Below are positions 14,581 through 21,921 of a DNA stretch of 53,475 nucleotides, piece after piece. How positions within the stretch are numbered: position 1 is the stretch's first letter; each line of letters begins with the position of its first letter. The DNA is from a virus: positions 1 to 53,475 of IMG/VR virus record IMGVR_UViG_3300028388_004078. One strand, written 5' to 3'. Made by a program: the position numbers and the translations under genes. Below the pieces are notes generated by a model. That model was not told the origin of the DNA, searched no databases, and worked only from the letters and a program-made list of their open reading frames with translations.

Positions 14581-14658
14581 TGGCTCGGGTGGAGGGTCTC
14601 GAACCCCCGACACGCAGACGTTAACAGCATCCGGCTCTACCAACTGAGCTACACCCGA
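14581..14658 (-). tRNA. tRNA-Asn(GTT)
   Basis: Acceptor TCGGGTG/CACCCGA, D arm GCTC/GAGC, anticodon loop CTGTTAA (GTT), T loop TTCGAGA, encoded CCA. Confidence 0.86.
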
Positions 14659-14685
14659 ACAATTCGGATACCCGCATGAACTTCT

Positions 14686-14760
14686 TGGTGGACCGCCGGG
14701 GAATCGAACCCCGACTACCCGCTTGCAAAGCGGGGGTGCTCCCGTTATCACTAGCGGCCC
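14686..14760 (-). tRNA. tRNA-Ala(TGC)
   Basis: Acceptor GGGCCGC/GCGGTCC, anticodon stem CCCGC/GCGGG with loop TTTGCAA (TGC), T arm CGGGG/CCCCG, encoded CCA. A 130-nt leader separates it from the promoter at 14890-14918. The acceptor lacks the usual G3-T70 pair of alanine tRNAs and has G2-C71 and G1-C72; the G-T pair lies elsewhere in the stem. Confidence 0.85.
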
Positions 14761-14889
14761 TTTTTGCCCAACCCCGTGTACTTTGGAGCAAGGACTTGTC
14801 GGCTTTTTTGGAATGCCGACCAACACATCACCCGAAGGGTATCTCAACTTGCTTCGGTTGCGCGGCATATCAACGCGGCCAATTATTCC

Positions 14890-14918
14890 TGACTATCATA
14901 AACGGAGTCAGTTGTCAA
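14890..14918 (-). promoter_or_regulatory. GANTC-containing promoter before tRNA-Ala/Asn
   Basis: TTGACA, 17-bp spacer, TAGTCA on the minus strand; the spacer contains GACTC three bases after the -35 element. It would transcribe the leader, tRNA-Ala and tRNA-Asn. Confidence 0.55.
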
Positions 14919-15433
14919 GGACTATTTTCGAAATGATCCTCTGGTAGGATAATGAATGGGACCCACGGAGAAATCGCAGGCGGCGCACCGCCTACTGCGT
15001 CTGGATAGGTAACCGTGACCCGAAAACGCGCGTTACCTTGCTCCACATTCGGGTCGATATAAAACTGATAACTCATGTTGAAAGTTCCGACAGGAAAAAT
15101 TACGCCGGAAACAGACAGCGGGGAATCGTGATACAAGCCGTCACCGTTTGTGATGACCCCAATTACATGAGGTTGTCCACAATCATCGCGATGTTTTTCG
15201 ATATCGTTCCAATAGATCATAGCCCACGCTCCCGGAGGTGTATCAGTCGCGCGGTGCCCAGAGCGCGGAAACGTGACGCACGGGCCTCTGGATTCTGCCT
15301 GTACGCGGGTGGTAATATATTCTTCTATGCGCGGCTCTGCGAGCCACAAGAAAACGCCTAAAACCGCCGAAACAGCGGCAACAGCCGCTGGAAAATGTTT
15401 ACAGAAATAAACAATTTGTGAAAACACAGACAT
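14915..15433 (-). CDS. Single-pass membrane-anchored hypothetical protein
   Basis: A 172-residue protein with one N-terminal membrane segment (AAVAAVSAVLGVFLWLA) and a soluble part rich in strands that ends PWVPFIILPEDHF. The ATG at 15433 overlaps AGAGGA too closely; the GTG two codons later is better spaced and may be the real start. A near-ideal promoter (TTGACT, 17 bp, TATAAA) lies at about 15482-15506. The soluble domain is probably outside the cytoplasm. No family recognised. Confidence 0.55.
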   Translation of the reverse strand: MSVFSQIVYFCKHFPAAVAAVSAVLGVFLWLAEPRIEEYITTRVQAESRGPCVTFPRSGHRATDTPPGAWAMIYWNDIEKHRDDCGQPHVIGVITNGDGLYHDSPLSVSGVIFPVGTFNMSYQFYIDPNVEQGNARFRVTVTYPDAVGGAPPAISPWVPFIILPEDHFENSP

Positions 15434-15533
15434 TCCTCTTCAGTTTTAATTCATCGGGGGAACTGTCGGTAATTTTTTATACCATGCGTGTCATATAAAG
15501 TCAACACAACACGGCACACTCGGATCAAATAAT

Positions 15534-15609
15534 TGGTGCGCGCGGGTGGGATTGAACCACCGGCCTCTGTCGTGTCAGGACAGCGCTACTACCGCTGAGC
15601 TACGCGCGC
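15534..15609 (-). tRNA. tRNA-Val(GAC)
   Basis: Acceptor GCGCGCG/CGCGCGC, anticodon stem CTGTC/GACAG with loop CTGACAC (GAC), T arm CGGTGG-type with TTCAATC, encoded CCA. Confidence 0.87.
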
Positions 15610-15615
15610 GCGTAA

Positions 15616-15691
15616 TGGTACCCGGTGAAGGAATCGAACCTTCTCTGTCACGACTTGTAAGGACGCCGCTCTACCGGTGAGCTAACCGGGC
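15616..15691 (-). tRNA. tRNA-Val(TAC)
   Basis: Acceptor GCCCGGT/ACCGGGT, anticodon loop CTTACAA (TAC) with one mismatch in the stem, T arm GAAGG/CCTTC, encoded CCA. It begins at the base after the stop codon of the gene at 15692. Confidence 0.85.
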
Positions 15692-16024
15692 TCAGTCGTC
15701 TAACAAGCGGACGACCCGAAAATTTGCCCCCGGCATCCACCGATGGGCGGTTCTCATAACCCGCCGATCATGCAGCATTGGAATGAGTTGTTCTTCCTGA
15801 GACGGGCGAAGATACGCCCGACCATTGATGTCATAGTACCGATCACCGAGACGCGTGTAGACGTGACCGTCCAGTTCGCAATACCACGGCTCGGCGTCTG
15901 GAAACGCGGCCTTGAGTATCTTGTAGAACTCGAAGCAAGCGCCTCGGGTGTAGACGGTCACTGCGCCGGGGAAACTGTTCCGTATGGCGGTGATCAGCGT
16001 CTCAGGGGACGATGTTTCTGCCAT
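15692..16024 (-). CDS. Conserved phage hypothetical protein
   Basis: A 110-residue protein starting at 16024 inside the 3' end of the methyltransferase gene. FPGAVTVYTRGACFEFYKILKAAFPDAEPWYCELDGHVYTRLGDRYYDINGRAYL is a pattern I recall from phage and proteobacterial hypothetical proteins: a conserved GxC, WY and GHVYT-x-GDRYYDI-x-G. The Cys, His and Asp arrangement hints at a papain-like fold, but this is speculative. Third gene of a coupled operon. Confidence 0.6.
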   Translation of the reverse strand: MAETSSPETLITAIRNSFPGAVTVYTRGACFEFYKILKAAFPDAEPWYCELDGHVYTRLGDRYYDINGRAYLRPSQEEQLIPMLHDRRVMRTAHRWMPGANFRVVRLLDD

Positions 16025-16613
16025 AGAATGCCGGGGCTCGCGTGTTGGCTGCACGGGCGTCGAAGTGATACCATGCGGCGTTGTCCTTGCCGGTCTGCCC
16101 GGTGCCCTGAAACCACTTGACACGTCCGATAGAGACGATGTGCGTGCAGTACCGAAGGTAGGGCTCCGCTTGGACCGTGTGTGCCCAGTCAGCGTCGAAA
16201 AGGAACCACGTAGGCGCAATGCTCGCGCAATGCGCAATCAATCGGTGCAGGATGTAATCGTTTTTCTTGTCGCGCTCCCACGGCGGGTTCGTAATGATCA
16301 TGTCAATGTGATGTGCTTTGAGGTCACGTTCTGTGATCTCAAACGCATCTCTTTCGTCCACGTCATCACGCCATGCGCCGTCGAAATGGATGTCTGCTGT
16401 CCGGCGTGCCCCCTCGGGGCCGATGTCGGACAAGAGCCTCGCACGACCGTTGGTGTGGTTTTCAACGTGACAGGCAAGACGACCGTCTCCGGCGCAAGGC
16501 TCAGCAAAGAAGAAGCCACCCTTGGGCAGAAAAGAAACCAGTGGAAGAAACGCCGCTTCGGGCGTGAAGTATTGGCTCTTTTCCAGCCGGTCGAAGTCGG
16601 ATCGCTTGCCCAT
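16002..16613 (-). CDS. N6-adenine DNA methyltransferase-like protein
   Basis: A 203-residue class I methyltransferase. Motif I is FAEPCAGDGRLA (SAM binding), and motif IV is MIITNPPWERD (NPPW, catalytic for adenine N6). SQYFTPEAAFLPLV near the N-terminus resembles the YFTP segment of N6 enzymes. The short length leaves little room for a separate target recognition domain. The ATG overlaps the stop before it (TGATG). It may protect phage DNA from host nucleases; the target sequence is unknown. Confidence 0.8.
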   Translation of the reverse strand: MGKRSDFDRLEKSQYFTPEAAFLPLVSFLPKGGFFFAEPCAGDGRLACHVENHTNGRARLLSDIGPEGARRTADIHFDGAWRDDVDERDAFEITERDLKAHHIDMIITNPPWERDKKNDYILHRLIAHCASIAPTWFLFDADWAHTVQAEPYLRYCTHIVSIGRVKWFQGTGQTGKDNAAWYHFDARAANTRAPAFYGRNIVP

Positions 16614-16810
16614 CAGCCGTTGATCCCCACGTAAGATTCGATCACTTCACCGTTTTCGTTGGTGATCGTGTGCTTCCGTACGGAATAGACCTGCATCCCG
16701 TGATCGCCGTCATAGTTGGCGATGCGTACGGACATGTCGCCAGCGTCTTCCATCCCTGCTAGAACTTCTGTAAGGCCGGAAACGGTCATGGCGTTCGTAT
16801 TGAGTGGCAT
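16613..16810 (-). CDS. Small hypothetical protein
   Basis: A 65-residue protein (MPLNTNAMTVSGLTEVLAGM...) with GGAGC before the ATG. It has an N-terminal helix, then MSVRIANYDGDHGMQVYSVRKHTITNENGEVIESYVGI as a beta hairpin pair. First gene of the coupled operon 16810-15692 with the methyltransferase. No family recognised. Confidence 0.55.
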   Translation of the reverse strand: MPLNTNAMTVSGLTEVLAGMEDAGDMSVRIANYDGDHGMQVYSVRKHTITNENGEVIESYVGING

Positions 16811-16873
16811 GTAAGCTCCTGTTCCATCAGATATGCCCGTATAGCACAGTTTCTCGTGAAATGCAAGTGGATA

Positions 16874-16960
16874 TGGTGGAAAGCGCATGAATTGAACCTG
16901 ACCCGGTCAGACCGGAACGGGGTTACAGCCCGCTTACGTCACCAGACGCTGACACTTTCC
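16874..16960 (-). tRNA. tRNA-Tyr(GTA)
   Basis: Type II: acceptor GGAAAGT/GCTTTCC, anticodon stem GCGGG/CCCGT with loop CTGTAAC (GTA), variable arm CCGG-TCTGA-CCGG, encoded CCA. The T stem pairs poorly although the loop TTCAATT is normal. Confidence 0.8.
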
Positions 16961-16961
16961 G

Positions 16962-17508
16962 TTAGATATGTGACCAGACTTTTCGGTCTCTGATCATGTA
17001 GATGTAGGAGTGGTGGACCCCAAATTCTTTTGCGATGTGTGAGAAAGGTCGGCTTTCCTCGATCTGCTCGCGTATAGCGTATATGTCTTGGACAACCGGG
17101 CACGTGGATTTTTCTTGCCTCTGTGATCGGCTCCTGTGCGGCTGGCCCGTCCTTTTACGGCCATATCCCGCATATTGTCATAATGGTCCCCCACACTCAA
17201 GTGCTCCGGGTTACAGCACAGACCGTTGTCACATGTATGCATCACCAGCAGTGCGCCGGGGTCAATTCCGTTATGCAGGAAGTAAGAAATCCGGTGAGAC
17301 GACACAGTTTTGCGAGAGTTTGGAAGCTTGATGTGGCCGTATGAAATATCGCAACTATTACTGGTCTGTCGTGCGCCCTGCCATTCCCAACATTCCTCGG
17401 GGGGACCGTATGTCTATTTTTGACCAAAAAACGCTCAGATAGGCTGTCGATCTGGGAATCTGTCAATAAGTCCAGTCTCGTGCTCCCGCGAACAGTATTG
17501 TCTGACAT
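16962..17508 (-). pseudogene. Broken HNH homing endonuclease
   Basis: Three frames together encode a complete free-standing HNH nuclease. The N-terminus MSDNTVRGSTRLDLL...RHTVPP breaks in a run of six C; then ECWEWQGARQTSNSCDISYGHIKL...SHRISYFLHNG, VMHTCDNGLCCNPEHLSVG (the HNH core) and NPRARLS; then, after a second shift, VQDIYAIREQIEE...IAKEFGVHHSYIYMIRDRKVW, the typical C-terminal helix-turn-helix. Each break needs one added base. It sits between tRNA-His and tRNA-Tyr and is either decayed or mis-sequenced. Confidence 0.8.
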
Positions 17509-17522
17509 AAGATTCTCTTTTG

Positions 17523-17594
17523 TACCGGGCAGGGGACTCGAACCCCATCCGCCTCATTCACAGTGAAGAATGCAACCCTTACACCTTACCCGGC
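17523..17594 (-). tRNA. tRNA-His(GTG)
   Basis: Acceptor GCCGGGT/GCCCGGT, anticodon stem CTTCA/TGAGG with loop CTGTGAA (GTG), T arm ATGGGG/CCCCT with TTCGAGT. CCA is not encoded (ACA follows). The D arm is shortened. Confidence 0.75.
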
Positions 17595-17614
17595 ATATTC
17601 ACGCCGGAATCAGG

Positions 17615-18583
17615 TCATCCGGCGCGAACGATGTCTTCATGGACCTCTGACACGAAAGAATCCATCCAATCGTAGTCAGGGGCCTCGCGGAGGGGCGAAT
17701 TTTCTCCGATTCCCTCCAAAATAGCGATTTTTTCGTAAAAAACGTCCAAAATGCGGTCCATATCGACGTTTCCAGCCCGAATTTCGAGTAAAAAGTCCCG
17801 ATTCCGCGCCGGAAACGTGATTTTTCCGGTCTGGAACAGTTCGATGCCTTCGTCAGCGATGCGAACCGCATGGTACAGCGCTTTCCAGTCAGCACCATCC
17901 GATTCTTGGGCGTTTTGGGAGCGTTTCCCTGCCTCGTTGACCGGCTTGCTGTAGACCTTGAGAGCTTCCTTGCAGGAAATGCCCATCGGGACCTGACGGG
18001 AGTAGACATCGAGATATTCGAGTGTCGAACCGTCCGGTTGCGGCTTCGGAATGATCTGCACGCCTTCGACTTTGGACAGCGCCTCAGTGACCTCCCAGAC
18101 CTTGGCTTTGTCGTTTGGCGCAGATGCGAAGATTTCACACACCGCCATGAACGTTCCGAGGCGCTTTCCACGCATCGAGTAGCGTACCGCCTGCCCTTTA
18201 CAGTAACCAGCGAAGGCTTTCGTGTTGTGAGACACGATTTTGTCGCGATTCGCGAGGACTTTCATCCAGATTCCGTTGTAGGCCACCTCCCTATAGTGCC
18301 CATGATCCACGCCGTCTGCCACGAAAAGCATCTCGACGGGGATCGTTTGCATGTCGGAAGCAAGTTTCAGGAACCTTTGGAGGGTGAAGCTCACGGTGTC
18401 AACGTCATCAGCACCGTTGGTGGATGTCATGGACCCGGTTGATTGGCTGATAACGGGTTTGCCGCGTCCGAGCAGGATTTCAGGCTTCGAAGGCAGGTGC
18501 ACTGCCTTGTAGTCTTTGTCCGAATCGGCGTTACTGGTCCCGTACAGGTGAGAGCCAGCGAGGCATCTGAAAATCTCTGTCAT
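17615..18583 (-). CDS. RlaP-like nucleotidyltransferase
   Basis: A 322-residue protein beginning MTEIFRCLAGSHLYGTSNADSDKDYKAV: GS-x4-GT and DSDKDY form the catalytic site of polymerase-beta-type nucleotidyltransferases of the RlaP family (PF10127). ALYHAVRIADEGIEL further on matches the family's helical C-terminal domain. Bacterial RlaP-type enzymes are linked with RNA repair gene sets; phage copies are common. With an RNA ligase and a receiver-like cyclic-phosphate protein elsewhere in the window, a role in mending cleaved tRNA is plausible but not shown. GGAG is placed well before the ATG. Confidence 0.75.
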   Translation of the reverse strand: MTEIFRCLAGSHLYGTSNADSDKDYKAVHLPSKPEILLGRGKPVISQSTGSMTSTNGADDVDTVSFTLQRFLKLASDMQTIPVEMLFVADGVDHGHYREVAYNGIWMKVLANRDKIVSHNTKAFAGYCKGQAVRYSMRGKRLGTFMAVCEIFASAPNDKAKVWEVTEALSKVEGVQIIPKPQPDGSTLEYLDVYSRQVPMGISCKEALKVYSKPVNEAGKRSQNAQESDGADWKALYHAVRIADEGIELFQTGKITFPARNRDFLLEIRAGNVDMDRILDVFYEKIAILEGIGENSPLREAPDYDWMDSFVSEVHEDIVRAG

Positions 18584-18641
18584 GGCTCCCTCCTTCGTTG
18601 TTCTGTGGTTGTATGACAGGGACCGGAGCCCCTGTCAAGTG

Positions 18642-20777
18642 TCATGCGTCTGCGAGAACCGCCAAGATTTCGTCCTTCTGGTCCCGGATCGCCTCGACCG
18701 TAGCCTTCGGCGCAGCCGGATCGTCAGACCCTGCGATGGAGACGATGTCACCAAACGAGGGGCGGTAGTCCCGGTAGGTCAGGAAGTACCGCATGATGTC
18801 CTTGAGGTCCGCAGCCTTGCTGCGCACGTTGTTGTGTCGGCCCCAGTTACCGTGCAGGTCGAGGTAGACCATGTAGCCGGTTTCCAGATCGAGGATCGCC
18901 GGAGAGGTGTTCCGAGTCTCGCTATCGAGCGAGAGCTTGGTTTCCACCGTCGAGACCTCGAAGTGCTTTCCGGTCTGGCCGTCGCGGATCATGAGACCAG
19001 CGAAGCACGGGAACGTGTCGAACGTCATGCCCGAGAACACGTTGGCGTTCATCAACACGTAGCGGATTCCAGCCTTGCGGGCCTTTGCCACGTCGATGTC
19101 GATGTATTCCGCAGCGCCCCGACTGCCGTTGAGGATGTCGCCCGAGTGCACAGCGTAGTTGCCCTGACGAAGGCTCATGTAGGAACAGTCGCCTTGGCGG
19201 TTCAGGTCGGCGTCGTAGAAGACCGCTGACATGTCCACGTCACACGATTCCTTCCAGTGAAGGAAGAACCGAACCGTGTCGTCATTGGTGAAGTCGAGCT
19301 TGACCCGATCCCCACGCGACGTGCGCACATCCGTGTCCGAGGCCGAGCGGTTGCCCGCCGGTACGAAAACACCGAATGCTTCTTCCGGGACATCCCGGCT
19401 GAACGGAAGCTTCCCAGCAAGACGGCTGTGTAGACTTGCGTCCAACAGGTGCGTCAAGCGCGGGTCGATCCGATCAGGTGCACGATCCGACGCCATGATG
19501 GTACCGTTCGGCAGCATGTGGAAGCGCTTGTCGTGCTCCACAGTCCGTGTGAGGTGCGTACGAAGCTGTAGAAGCTTCCCCGCGTCCACGGTGTCGAACG
19601 CGCCCTTGGCAGCGCTCAGGAGCGCGCTCATGTCCTTGGAGGACGCGAGGCGGCTGAGTTCCGTCATGCGGCGTGCGAGCACGCCCGGACGATCCTTTGC
19701 GAGAGCAATCTTGCCCGCGACATCGGCTGCAGCGTACTTGCTCTCCCACGACTTCAACCAACCCGTACGAAGGTCCATCAACGCCGCGTAGGCGTTGGGT
19801 GCACGCTTCTCGAACGAGCGGATTCGCACGTGCGATGCGAGGCGCTTCCACGGCTCTGCATGGCGCAGGAAATCGGTTTCGTGGTCCGTGTTGCCACGAA
19901 CGAGAACCGCTTCCAGAATGTCCATCACAGCCTTCGCCTGACTGGTCGTCAGGCGGAAACGCGGCGGCGTCTTGAGCGACAGGTCCGCCTCCTGCGTCAC
20001 GGTGCGCCCGTGAATGCCGGTCCACGACTTCCCGACCTTGTGGCGGCGGACACTGCCGGACAGGTGCACGGCGAGGCGCAGCACGTCAGTCACGGAGTTG
20101 CACGCAGCCGCGTACTGGTCGTTCGTCATCATGTCCCACACAAGCGGAAGCTTTTCGCGGAACTTGATCGACGCCAGCGCCGAAGTCGGCAATGCGCCGG
20201 TCGAAAGCGCCCACTTCATGAAACGCGTTTCGGCGGACGAGAACGGCTCCAAGTTGGACATCATCGCCACCGCCTTGTCGGTGATGAACGATTCGTCCGC
20301 CAGCTTGATGAACCGCACCTTCCGGCGACGGTTCCCATCTTCATCCTTGAAGCGGAGCGTGAATTCGGCGTCAAGGTCGGTGTCGCCGCCCAGCCAGTCG
20401 TTCTGGAACCCCGTGAACGGGTCAGCGCCGAACTCTGCCGGGTCATGGTCGAACTGGAAGCCTAGATGCGTCATGAGCCAGCCGAGGAAGCGCACGTCGA
20501 ACGGCAAAATCTGATGGTTCGGGAACCGGCGGTAAAGCGGAGACACTTGGTCCATGCCGCTCAGGTTCTTGTTCAGGGCCGAGCCCAGCCGCTTGAATGC
20601 AGCGCCGCGCTGTGTCGGCGTCAGCTTGTCCAGCGCCGCCAGAAGATCGGGCGTCAGAGCGTAGCGGTAATCGTATGCGAGCGCCGCGATATCCATGACG
20701 GATGCTTCGACGGTGCTGTTCGACCCATCGAGGTGGAATGCCCCGAAAATGGAAAGAATATCTGCGTCAACGTTCAT
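18642..20777 (-). CDS. Large protein with C-terminal TerD-like domain
   Basis: A 711-residue protein, the longest in the window. Residues about 455-650 (GDRVKLDFTNDDTVRFFLHW, DVDMSAVFYDADLNRQGDCSYMSLR, AVHSGDI, AAEYIDIDV, RYVLMNANVFSGMTF, FAGLMIRDG, PAILDLETGYMVYLDLH) match the TerD-related half of MXAN_6230/SCO0854-type proteins. The N-terminal 440 residues are helical and unassigned; no RING finger is present. TerD domains bind calcium and occur in stress and phage-defence-linked systems. A GANTC promoter lies at 20875-20903 and AGGAGG before the ATG. It is separated by 58 bp from the nucleotidyltransferase gene, and a TTGACA promoter lies in that gap. Confidence 0.65.
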   Translation of the reverse strand: MNVDADILSIFGAFHLDGSNSTVEASVMDIAALAYDYRYALTPDLLAALDKLTPTQRGAAFKRLGSALNKNLSGMDQVSPLYRRFPNHQILPFDVRFLGWLMTHLGFQFDHDPAEFGADPFTGFQNDWLGGDTDLDAEFTLRFKDEDGNRRRKVRFIKLADESFITDKAVAMMSNLEPFSSAETRFMKWALSTGALPTSALASIKFREKLPLVWDMMTNDQYAAACNSVTDVLRLAVHLSGSVRRHKVGKSWTGIHGRTVTQEADLSLKTPPRFRLTTSQAKAVMDILEAVLVRGNTDHETDFLRHAEPWKRLASHVRIRSFEKRAPNAYAALMDLRTGWLKSWESKYAAADVAGKIALAKDRPGVLARRMTELSRLASSKDMSALLSAAKGAFDTVDAGKLLQLRTHLTRTVEHDKRFHMLPNGTIMASDRAPDRIDPRLTHLLDASLHSRLAGKLPFSRDVPEEAFGVFVPAGNRSASDTDVRTSRGDRVKLDFTNDDTVRFFLHWKESCDVDMSAVFYDADLNRQGDCSYMSLRQGNYAVHSGDILNGSRGAAEYIDIDVAKARKAGIRYVLMNANVFSGMTFDTFPCFAGLMIRDGQTGKHFEVSTVETKLSLDSETRNTSPAILDLETGYMVYLDLHGNWGRHNNVRSKAADLKDIMRYFLTYRDYRPSFGDIVSIAGSDDPAAPKATVEAIRDQKDEILAVLADA

Positions 20778-20874
20778 TTGGTCCTCCTTTCAAACACCGA
20801 GAGAGCGGGGAGCTTTTGGTCAGCTTGAAATGCAGAGATTAGAAGTATGCCCCTGCCATGCGCTCGGTTATTCC

Positions 20875-20903
20875 GTGATACGTGATTCGGCTCTTATTGT
20901 CAA
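20875..20903 (-). promoter_or_regulatory. GANTC-containing promoter before the 711-residue gene
   Basis: TTGACA, 9 bp, GAATC, 3 bp, TATCAC on the minus strand. This 9/5/3 spacer layout recurs in at least nine other promoters of the window. Confidence 0.65.
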
Positions 20904-20955
20904 CACGCTTGTGTTCAACACCAGTGTATTGAAGACATAGCCGCCAGCTTTTTCC

Positions 20956-21031
20956 AGACAACTGCTCTACCACTGAGCTACACCCCGGCACTGCAGGGAT
21001 GGTGGGACTCGAACCCACGACCTGTTGTTTC
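20956..21031 (-). tRNA. Probable circularly permuted tRNA gene, anticodon uncertain
   Basis: In transcript order the 3' half comes first: ACAAC (3' anticodon stem strand), AGGTC, GTGGG-TTCGAGT-CCCAC (T arm), CATCCCT. After 7 nt the 5' half follows: CGGGGTG, TA, GCTC-AGTGGTA-GAGC (D arm), GTTGT (5' anticodon stem strand). The two anticodon-stem strands are perfectly complementary and the acceptor strands pair at six of seven positions. No T arm lies where a normal gene would need it. The cut falls in the anticodon loop, so the anticodon cannot be read safely. Two unrelated tRNA fragments remain possible. Confidence 0.5.
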
Positions 21032-21175
21032 ATACGTTAGAAGTATGCTGTTGCGATGCGGTCTTCAAGACACTGATGATGTGTGAAGGAGCGAAGCGGG
21101 TGGCTTTGCTCTCTACCAATGATGAATTAGAAGTATGCCTGCCCATGCGGCTCCCTCGCAAATCATCAGTGTAAG

Positions 21176-21527
21176 TTGGGGGCTTCTGTTGCTAGGTGCC
21201 CCCGGACCCCTTGGACTTACGCCGCGATGGCAAGCGCCGGAGCGCGGTCATCGTTTGCGACGGAAGCCTCGATTGCGATCATGTCGATTGCAGTTGTGAT
21301 TTCGAATCGAAGTTCTTGCCCTGATAACGGTAAGGCCAAGCCGACACGCCACTTCACTTATTGTTCCTGTCGATCCTATTTCGCCCCCATCAAAACCGCA
21401 CCTCATTTTGAGCGTGCCATCGGCTATACCGTGTGACCCGAACTTAGGATCGGGTGCGGTTATGGTGGAGGCGCGGGGTACCGCCCCCCGGTCCAGAAAA
21501 CCATCCGCTTCGCAGATGAACGTGTGT
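21176..21527 (-). ncRNA. ssrA: Two-piece (circularly permuted) tmRNA
   Basis: The gene has the permuted order of alphaproteobacterial tmRNA. First comes the acceptor RNA: T arm CGGGG-GGCGGTA-CCCCG, acceptor CGCCTCC, A and encoded CCA ending at 21463. Then an intervening segment whose AACCGCACC and GGTGCGGTT pair to bring the ends together. Then the coding RNA, starting at 21388 with GGGGGCGA and GGATCGACAGG; GGGGGCG pairs with the acceptor strand. The tag frame (21217-21258) reads ANDDRAPALAIAA then TAA. The helix GTAAGT/ACTTAC closes the 3' part. The promoter is at 21534-21562. It should rescue stalled ribosomes and tag products for proteolysis. Confidence 0.92.
21217..21258 (-). CDS. tmRNA proteolysis tag peptide
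   Basis: Resume codon GCA, then 12 more codons and TAA, encoding ANDDRAPALAIAA. The AND-start and the small hydrophobic end are typical of alphaproteobacterial tags; the terminal AIAA differs from the common ALAA and could alter ClpXP or SspB recognition. Confidence 0.9.
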   Translation of the reverse strand, partial: ANDDRAPALAIAA

Positions 21528-21533
21528 AGGGAA

Positions 21534-21562
21534 GACATAGACGATTCGAGCGGCTATGTCAA
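21534..21562 (-). promoter_or_regulatory. GANTC-containing tmRNA promoter
   Basis: TTGACA, 9 bp, GAATC, 3 bp, TATGTC on the minus strand, a few bases upstream of the acceptor RNA of the tmRNA. Confidence 0.75.
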
Positions 21563-21564
21563 GC

Positions 21565-21843
21565 TCAATATGCCGTTGGAAACGTCTGAATCGGAGAAGT
21601 CGTGTTCTCCAACGTGACCGTGTCGACTTCAACGCGGTACACCTCGACGTAGAGGATCGAAATCTGATCCACACGAACAGTTGCCGCGCCATTGTTGATA
21701 TCGACCCAATCCTCGGTCAGCGGTGTCCGCCGCCGGGTCTGCGCCTGAGAAAGCGCCGCGACGAGGCTGGCGACATTGGCTGTCTGGTGGATGGTGAGAA
21801 CGTAGTCGCTAATCAGGCCACGTACAACGGCGAAGTATTCCAT
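21565..21843 (-). CDS. Small hypothetical protein upstream of tmRNA
   Basis: A 92-residue protein with AAGGAAG before the ATG. It begins MEYFAVVRGLISDYVLTIHQTANVASLVAALSQ (helical) and continues with WVDINNGAATVRVDQISILYVEVYRVEVDTVTL, a run of strands. It ends just before the tmRNA promoter. No family recognised. Confidence 0.5.
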   Translation of the reverse strand: MEYFAVVRGLISDYVLTIHQTANVASLVAALSQAQTRRRTPLTEDWVDINNGAATVRVDQISILYVEVYRVEVDTVTLENTTSPIQTFPTAY

Positions 21844-21869
21844 CGCGCTTCCTTAGATGTGGGTTCTGC

Positions 21870-21915
21870 CCAGCCGCGTCATGTGTTCGTTTTCATCGCC
21901 ACATGACGCGGCTGG
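21870..21915. terminator. 16-bp hairpin between a tRNA and a protein gene
   Basis: A perfect 16-bp inverted repeat (CCAGCCGCGTCATGTG, 14-nt loop) separates tRNA 21922-22006 from the gene at 21565-21843. No T run follows on either strand, so an RNA processing or stabilising role is as likely as termination. Confidence 0.55.
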
Positions 21916-21921
21916 TGAAAT

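Larger units (their letters stand above)
20836..21175 (-). ncRNA. Structured RNA region with three 27-nt repeats
   Basis: Downstream of the tmRNA and on the same strand. A motif close to CCGCATGGGCA then GGCATACTTCTAA occurs three times (20836-20865, 21036-21062, 21126-21155). A 10-bp perfect inverted repeat (CACTGATGAT, 21071-21080 with 21162-21171) encloses one copy, and one copy lies next to a permuted tRNA. Each copy can form a small hairpin. No protein frame. Function unknown; processing signals or tRNA-derived repeats are possible. Confidence 0.55.

Noticed and set aside
19474-20465. Several 180-210-residue frames opposite the 711-residue gene
   Set aside because: GC-rich codon bias creates open antisense frames; no start signals or domain patterns.
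21031-21047. Amber suppressor tRNA: a perfect 5-bp arm with a 7-nt loop reading CTA
   Set aside because: The arm is not joined to matching acceptor and D arms; the flanking T arm fits better with the GTTGT/ACAAC stem of the permuted tRNA. TAG is also used as a normal stop in this window.
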